DNA from: Faecalibacterium prausnitzii
GTDB lineage: Bacteria > Bacillota > Clostridia > Oscillospirales > Ruminococcaceae
Assembly (NCBI GenBank): GCA_004558805.1
Contig: SFDE01000010.1
Location: 1-64,000, forward strand
Direction of reading: 5' to 3'
Length of the DNA stretch: 64,000 bases
Shown: positions 33,142 through 41,417 of the stretch, in pieces
How the letters are laid out: each line of letters begins with the position of its first letter
Numbering within the stretch: the stretch's first letter is position 1
Notes under the pieces: model-generated
Seen by the model: only the letters and a program-made list of their open reading frames with translations
Told to the model about the DNA's origin: nothing
Database searches by the model: none
Made by a program: the position numbers and the translations under genes

Positions 33142-34308
33142 TTACAGCGTTTCGATCAGGGCGACGGCATGGGCGGCAATGCCCAGACCTTCGCCGGTAA
33201 AGCCCAGATGCTCCTCGGTGGTCGCCTTGACGCTCACTGCCTCCACCGGCAGTCCAAAGGCGGCGGCAAGATTTGCCCGCATGGCGGGGATGTGGGGAGC
33301 CAGTTTGGGGCGCTGGCACAGCAGAGTGGCGTCGATGTTCTCAATGCGCCAGCCCTTCTCCTGCAGGATCCGTGCCACATGCTGCGCCAGCTTCAGGCTG
33401 TCTGCGCCGGCATAGGCGGGGTCATTGTCCGGGAAATGCTTGCCGATATCTCCCAGCGCCGCTGCTCCCAGCACCGCATCCATTACGGCATGGGTCAGCA
33501 CATCTGCGTCCGAGTGACCCAGCAAGCCCTTTTCAAAGGGCACCTCCACACCGCCCAGAATGAGCTTCCGGTCCTCTACCAGACGGTGCACGTCATAACC
33601 ATGTCCAATGCGCATTTTCGGTTCCTCCTTCTGTACGGGGCGGGGCAGGTCCTCCCTCGTTGTGATCTTCAGGTTGGCATAATCGCCCTGGGTCAGCTGC
33701 ACCGGGCGTCCGGTCAGCTCAAACAGGCTGCAGTCGTCGGTGACCAGCCGCACCTTTTCCTCATCCAGCTCGTCCAGCGCCGCCAGATAGGCGGCACGGT
33801 CAAAGCACTGGGGGGTCTGTACTGCATACAGGGTGCTGCGGTCCGGCGTCTGCTCCACCATGCAGGCAGGAGGCACCGTTTTGCCGTCTCCCCGCTGGGC
33901 GATCTTTACCGTATCCTTTACCGGCACTGCCGGGGCTGCCGCACCACACCGTGCAGCGGCGGCAAGCGCCTCCTCAATGACTGTTCCGCTCACAAAGGGA
34001 CGTGCGGCATCATGGACCGCCACGATCTCTCCACAGGCGGCAAGCACGCCGTTTTTTGCACTTTCGGCACGGGTGGCTCCCCCGGACACCACCACCACAG
34101 GCTTTGTACAGTCTGCGGTCTGCTGCTCCACAAAGGGACGGTTTTTGCCTGCCACCACCACGATCTGTGCCACCTGCGGGCACTGTTCAAACGCACGGAT
34201 ACTGCGGCGCAGCACCGTCTCCCCGCCCAGATCAAAACTGAGCTTATCAAAGCCCATCCGGGTGGAAGAACCCGCTGCCACCAGCACCGCCGATACGGTT
34301 TTTTCCAT
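33142..34308 (-). CDS. ispDF: Bifunctional IspD/IspF (MEP isoprenoid pathway)
   Basis: 388 residues in two parts. IspD (about 1-225) has VLVAAGSSTRMGFDK and HDAARPF and makes CDP-methylerythritol. IspF (about 232-388) has GHGYDVH, GHSDADVLTHAVMDA and a closing GEGLGIAAHA and makes the cyclic diphosphate. The two are fused, as in some Firmicutes and many proteobacteria; they catalyse non-consecutive steps. The ATG at 34308 is preferred over a GTG nine bases earlier. It heads the long operon and has its own promoter. Confidence 0.95.
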   Translation of the reverse strand: MEKTVSAVLVAAGSSTRMGFDKLSFDLGGETVLRRSIRAFEQCPQVAQIVVVAGKNRPFVEQQTADCTKPVVVVSGGATRAESAKNGVLAACGEIVAVHDAARPFVSGTVIEEALAAAARCGAAAPAVPVKDTVKIAQRGDGKTVPPACMVEQTPDRSTLYAVQTPQCFDRAAYLAALDELDEEKVRLVTDDCSLFELTGRPVQLTQGDYANLKITTREDLPRPVQKEEPKMRIGHGYDVHRLVEDRKLILGGVEVPFEKGLLGHSDADVLTHAVMDAVLGAAALGDIGKHFPDNDPAYAGADSLKLAQHVARILQEKGWRIENIDATLLCQRPKLAPHIPAMRANLAAAFGLPVEAVSVKATTEEHLGFTGEGLGIAAHAVALIETL

Positions 34309-34381
34309 TTTCCACACCTGCCTTACCCCCGCCGTTGCCCGGGCAGACCCCGGGGAAACAGGGTATAATGAATCATTCTTT

Positions 34382-34410
34382 ATTATAGCGTATCAGCCCG
34401 CAAACTGCAA
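34382..34410 (-). promoter_or_regulatory. Promoter of the ispDF-cdaA-rel operon
   Basis: Minus strand TTGCAG, 17-base spacer, TATAAT. About 65 bases of leader precede ispDF. No terminator was seen until the end of the uridine-kinase-like gene at 20063, consistent with one transcript of eleven genes. Confidence 0.75.
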
Positions 34411-34423
34411 CCGTTCTGCACAG

Positions 34424-34462
34424 CAAAAAGGGGCTGCCGCACGCAGAACGTGCAGCAGCCCC
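34424..34462 (-). terminator. Terminator of the phosphoglucomutase gene
   Basis: Minus strand GGGGCTGCTGCACG pairs with CGTGCGGCAGCCCC, followed by TTTTTG. Confidence 0.9.
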
Positions 34463-34482
34463 AAAGGGAAACTATGCGGTTT

Positions 34483-36165
34483 TTATGCAAAGATCGGCTC
34501 AATGGCAGCAGCCAGAGCGTCCTTCTGTGCCTGTGCCTCGGCAAGGTCCTTGCCCAGAGTGGTAAAGTAGGTCTTGATCTTAGGCTCGGTGCCGGAGGGA
34601 CGCACCACCACGGTAGCGCCATTCTCCAGACTGTAGATCAGCACGTTGGCAGCGGGCAGACCGGTCTCTTCCGGCTTCTGGTAGTCGGTGACCTTGACCA
34701 CCTTGTGTCCGGCAAGCTCCACCGGCGGCTGATCCCGGAGTTTCTGCATAATGGAAGCCATCTTCTCCATACCGGTGAGACCGGGGAACTCGAAGCTGTC
34801 CACCTTGTTCAGGTAGCGACCATACTGCTTGTAGATCTCTTCCAGACGCTGCTTGATGGAGGAACCGATACTGCGGTAGTATGCCGCCATCTCGCAGATC
34901 AGCATGGAGCCGATAACCGCATCCTTATCCCGGACGTAGGGACCTGCCAGATAGCCGTAGCTCTCTTCAAAGCCAAAGATAAAACGGTCCACTTCTCCTG
35001 CTGCTTCCAGACTTGCGATCTGATCACCGATCCACTTAAAGCCGGTGAGGACGCTGCGCATCTCCACGCCGTAGTGAGCGGCAATGGCGTCTGCCAGCGG
35101 GGTGGAGACGATAGACTTGACCGCCACCGGGTTCTTGGGCATAGTGCCCTTTTCGATGCGGCCTGCGCAGATGTAATCCAGCAGCAGAGCGCCCATCTCG
35201 TTGCCGGACACCAGCTCATAGCTGCCATCGGGGCACTTCATGGCGATGCCCACACGGTCAGCGTCAGGGTCGGTGGCGAGCATCAGGTCGGCGCCGGTCT
35301 TGGTGGCAAGCTCCAGACCCAGCTTCAGTGCCTCAAAGATCTCGGGGTTGGGGTAGGAGCAGGTGGTAAAGTAGCCGTTGGGGTACTCCTGCTCCGGCAC
35401 GATGGTAATATCGGTAATGCCCATGTCGTTCAGCACATGGGTCACCGGCACCAGACCGGAACCGTTCAGGGGGCTGTACACCAGCTTCAGCCCGGCGGTA
35501 CGGCACAGACCCGGGCGCACCTGACGTGCCTCGATGGCGTCGTACAGCGCCTTCTTGCAGTCATCGCCCACAAAGCGGATCATGCCATTCTCCACGCCCT
35601 CGGCAAAGGAGATGTATTTTGCACCGGTGAGCACATCGGTCTTCTGGATCTCGTCGTAGACGATGGCGGCAGCGTCATCGGTCATCTGGCAGCCGTCGGG
35701 ACCGTATGCCTTATAGCCGTTGTACTTTGCCGGGTTGTGGGAAGCCGTCACCATGATACCGGCGTTGCACTGGTAGTAGCGGGTGGCAAAGCTCAGAGCA
35801 GGCACCGGCATCAGAGCGTCATAAATGCGGACCTTGATGCCGTTGGCAGCAAGGACGCCTGCGGCAGTCTTGGCAAAGACGTCGCTCTTCAGGCGGCTGT
35901 CGTAGCTGATCGCCACAGTCTGGTTTCCGCCCTGGGTCTTGACCCAGTTGGCAAGACCCTGGGTTGCCTGACGGACCACATAGATATTCATGCGGTTGGT
36001 GCCGGCGCCCAGAACGCCCCGCAGACCAGCCGTACCAAACTTCAGCGCCACGGCAAAGCGATCCTTGATCTCCTCATCGTTGCCCTCGATCTTAGCCAGT
36101 TCGGGCTTCAGATCTGCATCTTCCAGATCTGCTGCCAGCCAGCGCTTGTACTCATCCAGATACAT
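34483..36165 (-). CDS. pgcA: Phosphoglucomutase/phosphomannomutase (alpha-D-phosphohexomutase)
   Basis: 560 residues. The catalytic serine loop TASHNPAKYNG, the metal loop DPDADRVG, the sugar loop FEESYGYL and the phosphate loop RPSGTEPKIK are all present. It interconverts hexose 1- and 6-phosphates (and could act on pentose phosphates), linking glycolysis to nucleotide-sugar synthesis. The ATG at 36165 is chosen, with AAGGTAAGG upstream; a GTG nine bases earlier is possible. It stands alone with promoter and terminator. Confidence 0.93.
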   Translation of the reverse strand: MYLDEYKRWLAADLEDADLKPELAKIEGNDEEIKDRFAVALKFGTAGLRGVLGAGTNRMNIYVVRQATQGLANWVKTQGGNQTVAISYDSRLKSDVFAKTAAGVLAANGIKVRIYDALMPVPALSFATRYYQCNAGIMVTASHNPAKYNGYKAYGPDGCQMTDDAAAIVYDEIQKTDVLTGAKYISFAEGVENGMIRFVGDDCKKALYDAIEARQVRPGLCRTAGLKLVYSPLNGSGLVPVTHVLNDMGITDITIVPEQEYPNGYFTTCSYPNPEIFEALKLGLELATKTGADLMLATDPDADRVGIAMKCPDGSYELVSGNEMGALLLDYICAGRIEKGTMPKNPVAVKSIVSTPLADAIAAHYGVEMRSVLTGFKWIGDQIASLEAAGEVDRFIFGFEESYGYLAGPYVRDKDAVIGSMLICEMAAYYRSIGSSIKQRLEEIYKQYGRYLNKVDSFEFPGLTGMEKMASIMQKLRDQPPVELAGHKVVKVTDYQKPEETGLPAANVLIYSLENGATVVVRPSGTEPKIKTYFTTLGKDLAEAQAQKDALAAAIEPIFA

Positions 36166-36226
36166 GTTGCACACCTTACCTTTGTTATTTTCTCATAAAA
36201 GAGACAGTTTGTTAAAACCTACTTAT

Positions 36227-36255
36227 AATATAAACTCTTGTGTCCAACATGTCAA
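36227..36255 (-). promoter_or_regulatory. Promoter of the phosphoglucomutase gene
   Basis: Minus strand TTGACA, 17-base spacer, TATATT. Confidence 0.85.
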
Positions 36256-36289
36256 TTGCGTATTATGTCACAAGAATATCTCAAAAAAA

Positions 36290-36643
36290 TCAGCAAATGC
36301 CACAAAAGCATCTACTTTCGTCCTGCACAGCGGCGTTTTGCTCCGATCCGCAGGGGTTTTCTGCCCGGCAATAGGGCTGTCCGGCGTCCGTCAGCACCTC
36401 CAGCCACTGCTGCAGTCCCACGCTGTTCTCCCACAGGTAGCGCAAAAGCTGCATCACCCGGGCAAAACTGCCCGGTGGGGTGATGACGGTGCTGCACTCC
36501 ACCCTTCCATCCTGCTCCTGCCGCAGCTGCACCACCACCCCTCCCGGGACGGTGCGGGCGCTGTAGATGAGGGTATGGGCACGCTGCAGCCCCTCCAGCT
36601 GGCTGTATGTACGGATATAGCGGCAGTATTCTTTGCCTGTCAT
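36290..36643 (-). CDS. Small uncharacterised protein (possibly DUF6514-like)
   Basis: 117 residues, starting at the ATG at 36643 behind GGGGAAGG. It is soluble with no signal peptide; a central strand VVVQLRQEQDG is followed by a helix FARVMQLLRYLWENSVGLQQWLEVL, a layout I associate with DUF6514, and the C-terminus is Cys-rich (CRCFCGIC-like ending). The match is tentative. It is divergent from comM, and its promoter was not identified. Confidence 0.5.
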   Translation of the reverse strand: MTGKEYCRYIRTYSQLEGLQRAHTLIYSARTVPGGVVVQLRQEQDGRVECSTVITPPGSFARVMQLLRYLWENSVGLQQWLEVLTDAGQPYCRAENPCGSEQNAAVQDESRCFCGIC

Positions 36644-36669
36644 GATAAAACCTTCCCCTTTCCATTGCA

Positions 36670-36698
36670 TTGACATCTTTTACACCCTTTACTATAAT
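36670..36698 (+). promoter_or_regulatory. Consensus promoter of comM
   Basis: TTGACA, 17-base spacer, TATAAT: a perfect sigma-A consensus. About 90 bases of leader follow. Confidence 0.9.
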
Positions 36699-36716
36699 GG
36701 AATCAAGTCGAAAATG

Positions 36717-36767
36717 CTGTCGGAATCTGACGATATACTCCCAATTTTTTCCAATAAATTCCGACAG
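36717..36767 (+). promoter_or_regulatory. Leader inverted repeat of comM
   Basis: CTGTCGGAAT (36717-36726) is repeated as its exact inverse at 36758-36767, with a 31-base AT-rich loop, between the promoter and the comM ribosome site. It could be an RNA hairpin or a repressor operator. Confidence 0.55.
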
Positions 36768-36795
36768 GATTTGCCCACGGGCAGGAAGGAGCACC

Positions 36796-38334
36796 ATGTA
36801 TTCGGTCACAAAAAGCTTTGGTCTGAACGGTCTGCGGGGCTTTGCCGTAGCGGTGGAAGCAGACGTTTCCGGAGGGCTGCCGGCGTTTTCCATCGTAGGA
36901 CTGCCGGATTCCGCCGTGCGGGAGAGTGCGGACCGTGTGCGCGCCGCCATCAAGAATCTGGGCTACAAGTTCCCGGACCGGCGCATCACCATCAACCTTG
37001 CCCCTGCGGACGTGCGCAAGACCGGACCGGTCTACGACCTGCCCCTGCTGCTGGCACTGCTTGCTGCAGCGGGACAGCTGGAGGATCCCCCGGAGGACGC
37101 CGCCTTTCTGGGAGAGCTGGCGCTGGACGGCAGCCTGCGTCCGGTATCCGGAGTGCTGCCCATGGCACTTGCAGCGGCGGAAAACGGCATCCGCACCCTC
37201 TACGTTCCCGCTGAGAACGCCGCCGAGGCAGCGGAAGCCGCCGCCGACAATATGACCGTCTACCCTGCCCACACTGCCCGGGATGTGGTGGACGCTTTGC
37301 GGGGCATCCGTCCCCTGACCCCTGCCAGACCGGTGCCCTTTGACCCCGCCGACGGCTGGGCGCAGGTGCCGGATTTTGCGGACGTGCTGGGACAGTCTCT
37401 GGCACGGCGTGCCATGGTCATTGCCGCCGCCGGAGGGCACAATGTACTGCTGATCGGCGCCCCCGGCACCGGCAAATCCATGCTGGCAAAACGACTGCCG
37501 GGCATCCTGCCGCCCCTGACCCGGGAGGAGGCGGTGGAGACCACCAAGATCTATTCCATTGCCGGACAGCTGCCGCAGGGGCGGGGGCTTATCTCCGCCC
37601 GTCCCTTCCGCAGCCCGCACCACTCCGCCAGCTCTGCGGCGCTGGCAGGCGGTGGGGCACAGTTCCGCCCCGGAGAGTGCAGCCTTGCCAACTGCGGCGT
37701 GCTGTTTCTGGACGAACTGCCGGAGTTTTCCCGGGAGAGTCTGGAGGTGCTGCGCCAGCCCTTGGAGGACGGACAGATCACTGTGAGCCGTGCCGCCGGC
37801 AGCGCCACCTACCCCAGCCGCTTCCAGCTGGTCGCCGCCATGAACCCCTGCAAGTGCGGCTATTACGGGCACCCCACCCGCCCCTGCACCTGCTCTCCCA
37901 GCGCCGTGCGGCAGTACCGCAGCCGGGTCTCCGGTCCCCTTCTGGACCGCATCGACCTGTGCGTAGAGATGGACCCCATCGCTTTTGACGAGCTGCACAG
38001 CGCCGCTCCTGCCGACAGCAGTGCCACGCTCCGCCGTCAGGTCCTTGCCGCCCGTGCCATTCAGGCTGCACGATACGCCGCACCGGAATTTGCCGGGGTG
38101 CGGTGCAACGCCCAGCTCACCGCCGGGCAGGTGCGCCGGGTCTGCCGCATGACCCCGGAGGCAGAGCGGCTGCTCCGTGCCTCCTACGATGCTCTGGGGC
38201 TTTCTGCCCGCGCCCATGACCGCATCCTGCGGGTGGCACGCACCGTGGCAGATCTTGCCGGCAAGCAGCTGCTGGACGAAGAGTCCCTGCTGGAAGCCCT
38301 GCAGTACCGGGCGCAGGAAAAGACCGACCTGTAA
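36796..38334 (+). CDS. comM: YifB-family Mg-chelatase-like AAA+ ATPase ComM
   Basis: 512 residues. N-terminal Lon-protease-like fold (IVGLPDSAVRESADRVRAA), then an AAA+ domain with Walker A GAPGTGKSM, Walker B LFLDELPEF and a Cys-containing insert CKCGYYGHPTRPCTC typical of the family, and a C-terminal helical lid. ComM is a hexameric helicase that promotes branch migration during integration of transforming DNA. The ATG follows AAGGAG. It is monocistronic, ending at a shared terminator. Confidence 0.93.
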   Translation: MYSVTKSFGLNGLRGFAVAVEADVSGGLPAFSIVGLPDSAVRESADRVRAAIKNLGYKFPDRRITINLAPADVRKTGPVYDLPLLLALLAAAGQLEDPPEDAAFLGELALDGSLRPVSGVLPMALAAAENGIRTLYVPAENAAEAAEAAADNMTVYPAHTARDVVDALRGIRPLTPARPVPFDPADGWAQVPDFADVLGQSLARRAMVIAAAGGHNVLLIGAPGTGKSMLAKRLPGILPPLTREEAVETTKIYSIAGQLPQGRGLISARPFRSPHHSASSAALAGGGAQFRPGECSLANCGVLFLDELPEFSRESLEVLRQPLEDGQITVSRAAGSATYPSRFQLVAAMNPCKCGYYGHPTRPCTCSPSAVRQYRSRVSGPLLDRIDLCVEMDPIAFDELHSAAPADSSATLRRQVLAARAIQAARYAAPEFAGVRCNAQLTAGQVRRVCRMTPEAERLLRASYDALGLSARAHDRILRVARTVADLAGKQLLDEESLLEALQYRAQEKTDL

Positions 38335-38350
38335 TATCTGCCTTGAATGC

Positions 38351-38388
38351 AAAAAGGAGCCGTCCAACACAGGACAGCTCCTTTTTTG
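38351..38388. terminator. Bidirectional terminator between comM and trkH
   Basis: AAGGAGC-CGTCC pairs with GGAC-AGCTCCTT, with AAAAA on the left and TTTTTT on the right; it serves the two convergent genes. Confidence 0.87.
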
Positions 38389-38414
38389 TACGCATTTGCG
38401 TTTTATTTGTGAGA

Positions 38415-39857
38415 TCAGAACCTTTTCCAGGTATCCGGCAGAAACAGCACCAGCATGGGGAAGATCTCCAGACGACCTGCCAGCATATCAAAGATCAGCA
38501 CCAGCTTTGCAGGGTTTGCAAAACCGCCAAAGTTCTGCATAGGGCCCACCAGCTCCAAGCCGGGACCGATGTTGTTCAGGGTAGCCGCCACAGCGGTAAA
38601 GTTTGTCACCATGTCAAAGCCATTGAGGCTGATGAGCAGGAAGGATACCACAAAGATAAAGAAATACGCCGCCATGTACACGTTGGTGGTGCGGACGGTC
38701 TCGTGGTTCAGCAGCTTGCCGTCCATGCGCACCGGTGCCACCACCTGCGGATGCAGCGCCTGCTTCAGCTCCTTGCCAAGGGTCTTGCCCAGAATGAGAA
38801 GGCGGCTCACCTTGATGCCGCCGCCGGTACTGCCGGCACAGGCACCGATGAACATAAGCACCACCAACACCTCTTTGGACAGGGTGGGCCACAGGTCAAA
38901 GTCGCAGCTGGAAAAGCCGGTGGTGGTGATGATGGAACCCACCTGAAACGCCGCCTGCCGCAGCGCCTCTCCAAAGCTGTTGTAGAGGCTGTAGATGTTG
39001 GCGGTGATGATGGCAATTGCCACCGCAATGACCGCAAAGTAGCCCCGGACCTCCTCACTGGCGGAAGCACGGCGGAACTTGCCCATGAGCATCAGGAAAT
39101 AGGCGTTGAAGTTGACGCCGAAGAGGATCATGAAGATGGTCACCACCCACTGGATGTAGGGGGAAAAGCTGCCAAAGCTGTCGTTCCGGAAGCCAAAGCC
39201 GCCGGTGCCTGCAGTGCCGAAAGCGGTGAGCATGGACTCGAACAGGGGCATACCTCCCGCCAGCAGGAACACCAGCTCCAGCACGGTCAGGGCAAAATAG
39301 ATGCCATAAAGGATCTTGGCAGTGGACTGGACCTTGGGTACCAGCTTATCCACCTGCGGACCGGGGCTTTCCGCCTTCATCAGGTTCACGTGGGAACCGC
39401 CGGTCAGGGGCAGCAGGGACAGCAGGAACACCAGAACGCCCATGCCGCCGATCCAGTGGGTAAAGCTGCGCCAGAACAAAATGCCCTTGGGCAGGCTCTC
39501 CACCTCCGGCAGGATGCTGGCGCCGGTGGTGGTAAAGCCGGACACCGTCTCAAACACGGCATCCACCGGGTTGGGGATGCAGCCGGTGAGCACAAAGGGC
39601 ACAGCGCCCACCACCGAGATCAGGATCCAGCTGAGGGCGGTGGCGGCAAAGCCTTCCCGCATATAGAACATCTTACTGCGGGGTTTGATGCTGCGGAGCC
39701 CATAGCCCGCCGCAGCGCTGACCGCCGCTGTAAGCAGAAAGACTCCCAGCACCCTCCACTCGCCGTAGAACAGGCTGGCAGCTGCCGGCAGCAGCAGCAG
39801 GGCACCTTCGATCATCAGGATATAGCCCAGCAGGCGGAAAACGATGGAATAATTCAT
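38415..39857 (-). CDS. trkH: TrkH-type potassium uptake channel protein
   Basis: 480 residues with 10 or so membrane segments and the four selectivity-filter loops of the Trk/Ktr superfamily (for example TTTGASILPEV, GTAGTGGFGFR, TTGFSSCDF, GACAGSTGGGIK). It forms the K+ pathway and needs the TrkA regulator encoded immediately upstream (12-base gap). K+ uptake of this type is a known c-di-AMP-controlled process. Confidence 0.94.
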   Translation of the reverse strand: MNYSIVFRLLGYILMIEGALLLLPAAASLFYGEWRVLGVFLLTAAVSAAAGYGLRSIKPRSKMFYMREGFAATALSWILISVVGAVPFVLTGCIPNPVDAVFETVSGFTTTGASILPEVESLPKGILFWRSFTHWIGGMGVLVFLLSLLPLTGGSHVNLMKAESPGPQVDKLVPKVQSTAKILYGIYFALTVLELVFLLAGGMPLFESMLTAFGTAGTGGFGFRNDSFGSFSPYIQWVVTIFMILFGVNFNAYFLMLMGKFRRASASEEVRGYFAVIAVAIAIITANIYSLYNSFGEALRQAAFQVGSIITTTGFSSCDFDLWPTLSKEVLVVLMFIGACAGSTGGGIKVSRLLILGKTLGKELKQALHPQVVAPVRMDGKLLNHETVRTTNVYMAAYFFIFVVSFLLISLNGFDMVTNFTAVAATLNNIGPGLELVGPMQNFGGFANPAKLVLIFDMLAGRLEIFPMLVLFLPDTWKRF

Positions 39858-39869
39858 TCTGCGCCTCCG

Positions 39870-41228
39870 TCAGTGTTCCACAATGTCCCGCAGGTCGTGG
39901 AGACCATGTTCCAGCGTGACCACGATGACGTTGTCGCCTACCCGGATCTGGTCGCCGCCGCGGGGGATCAGGATCTGGTTGCCCCGGTTGATGCAGCACA
40001 GCAGCAGGTTCTTTTTCAGGTGCAGCTGGCTCAGGGGCACGCCGGTGGCGGCGCTCTCCTCGTGGACCGTGAATTCCAGCGCCTCCACCCGGTCGTCCAG
40101 AATGCGGTACAGGGTCTTGATGTTGTTGCCCGCCTCGTTCTGCAGGGCACGGACGTACTGGACGATAAAGTCGCAGGTCATGTACTTGGGGTAGACCACG
40201 CTGCCCAGATCCAGTCCTGCCAGAATGTCGTCAAACTCCAGCCGGTTCACCTTGGTGACCAGCTTGCAGTTGGAGTGCTTTTTGGCAAACAGGGTCAGCA
40301 GCACATTTTCCTCGTCGATGTTGGTCAGTGCCACAAACGCCTCGGTGGACTCCAGCCCCTCCGAGAGCAGGAAATCCCGGTTGGAGCCGTCCTCGTTGAG
40401 GACCTGTGCCCCGGGCAGCTGCTCTGCCAGCTCGGTGCAGCGTGCCTCGTCCCGCTCCACGATGCGGACCCGCACGTGGTTGTCCAGCAGCTCCTGACTG
40501 AGGTAGAAGGCAATGGCACCGCCGCCTACGATCAGGGCATTCCGCACCGGACGCACAGGCATGTGGATCCGCAGGAAGAACTCATGGGCATTTTCCTGGG
40601 TAGCAAGGAAGGTGACCTGATCCCCGTTCTGCAGCACAAAGTTTCCGTTGGGGATGATGACCCCGCCGTCCCGTTCCACGGCGCAGACCAGAATGTCGCT
40701 CTTGAGCCGGGTGGGGATCTCCCGGATCGCCACACCGTCCAGCTCCTGTGCCTCGGTGAGGGCAAACTTGATCAGCCGCACCCGACCGTCCGCAAAGGTG
40801 TCGATCTTGCTGGCGCCGGGGAACCGCAGCAGGTGGGAGATCTCCTTTGCCGCCGCCATCTCCGGGTTGATGATTGCCGAAATGCCGATCTGCTTTTTGA
40901 TAAAGTCCAACTCGTGGCTGTAGGATGGGTTGCGCACACGGGCGATGGCGTGGCAGTGACCTGCCTTTTTGGCGAACATACAGCACAGCAGGTTCAGTTC
41001 GTCCGAACCGGTGACCGCAATGAACACGTCTGCGTCCTCGATGCCTGCCTCCGCCAGGGTGGTGATGGACGAGCCATTGCCCACGATACCCAGCACATCG
41101 TAGGTCTGGGTCAGGTACTCCACCCTTGCTTTGTTGGTGTCTACAACGGTCACATTGTGACCTTCCTCGCTGAGCTGCCGTGCAATCGCTGTACCAACCT
41201 TGCCGCTGCCCACCAGAATGATCTTCAT
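39870..41228 (-). CDS. trkA: Trk potassium transporter regulator TrkA
   Basis: 452 residues with two RCK_N/RCK_C pairs. Each N-lobe has a Rossmann dinucleotide site: GSGKVGTAIARQLSEEGHNV at the start and VGGGAIAFYLSQEL near 225. It gates TrkH in response to NAD(H)/ATP. The ATG at 41228 is chosen by the conserved N-terminus MKIILVGSG and AGAAAGGAAG upstream. A TATACT box (41281-41286, minus strand) with a weak -35 lies about 55 bases upstream. Confidence 0.94.
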   Translation of the reverse strand: MKIILVGSGKVGTAIARQLSEEGHNVTVVDTNKARVEYLTQTYDVLGIVGNGSSITTLAEAGIEDADVFIAVTGSDELNLLCCMFAKKAGHCHAIARVRNPSYSHELDFIKKQIGISAIINPEMAAAKEISHLLRFPGASKIDTFADGRVRLIKFALTEAQELDGVAIREIPTRLKSDILVCAVERDGGVIIPNGNFVLQNGDQVTFLATQENAHEFFLRIHMPVRPVRNALIVGGGAIAFYLSQELLDNHVRVRIVERDEARCTELAEQLPGAQVLNEDGSNRDFLLSEGLESTEAFVALTNIDEENVLLTLFAKKHSNCKLVTKVNRLEFDDILAGLDLGSVVYPKYMTCDFIVQYVRALQNEAGNNIKTLYRILDDRVEALEFTVHEESAATGVPLSQLHLKKNLLLCCINRGNQILIPRGGDQIRVGDNVIVVTLEHGLHDLRDIVEH

Positions 41229-41360
41229 AAAGCTTCCTTTCTTCTGCGCTCCTGTGGCGGAACGGACCCGAATACAGTGTAGTATAACACAATCCCCTGC
41301 AAAGGTCCACCAAAGACTGTCATTTTCCGGCGAAACAGCGCAAAACGGCGGGAGTCCCCT

Positions 41361-41394
41361 AAAAAGGGACCGCTGCACACTCTGCAGCGGTCCC
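41361..41394 (-). terminator. Terminator of the pyrimidine phosphorylase gene
   Basis: Minus strand GGGACCGCTGCA pairs with TGCAGCGGTCCC over a five-base loop, followed by TTTTTA. Confidence 0.9.
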
Positions 41395-41417
41395 CGTTCT
41401 GTGCTGTTTCTGCTTTG

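Noticed and set aside
38343..41282. A 979-codon plus-strand frame over trkH and trkA
   Set aside because: Antisense shadow; both minus-strand genes have complete family motifs.
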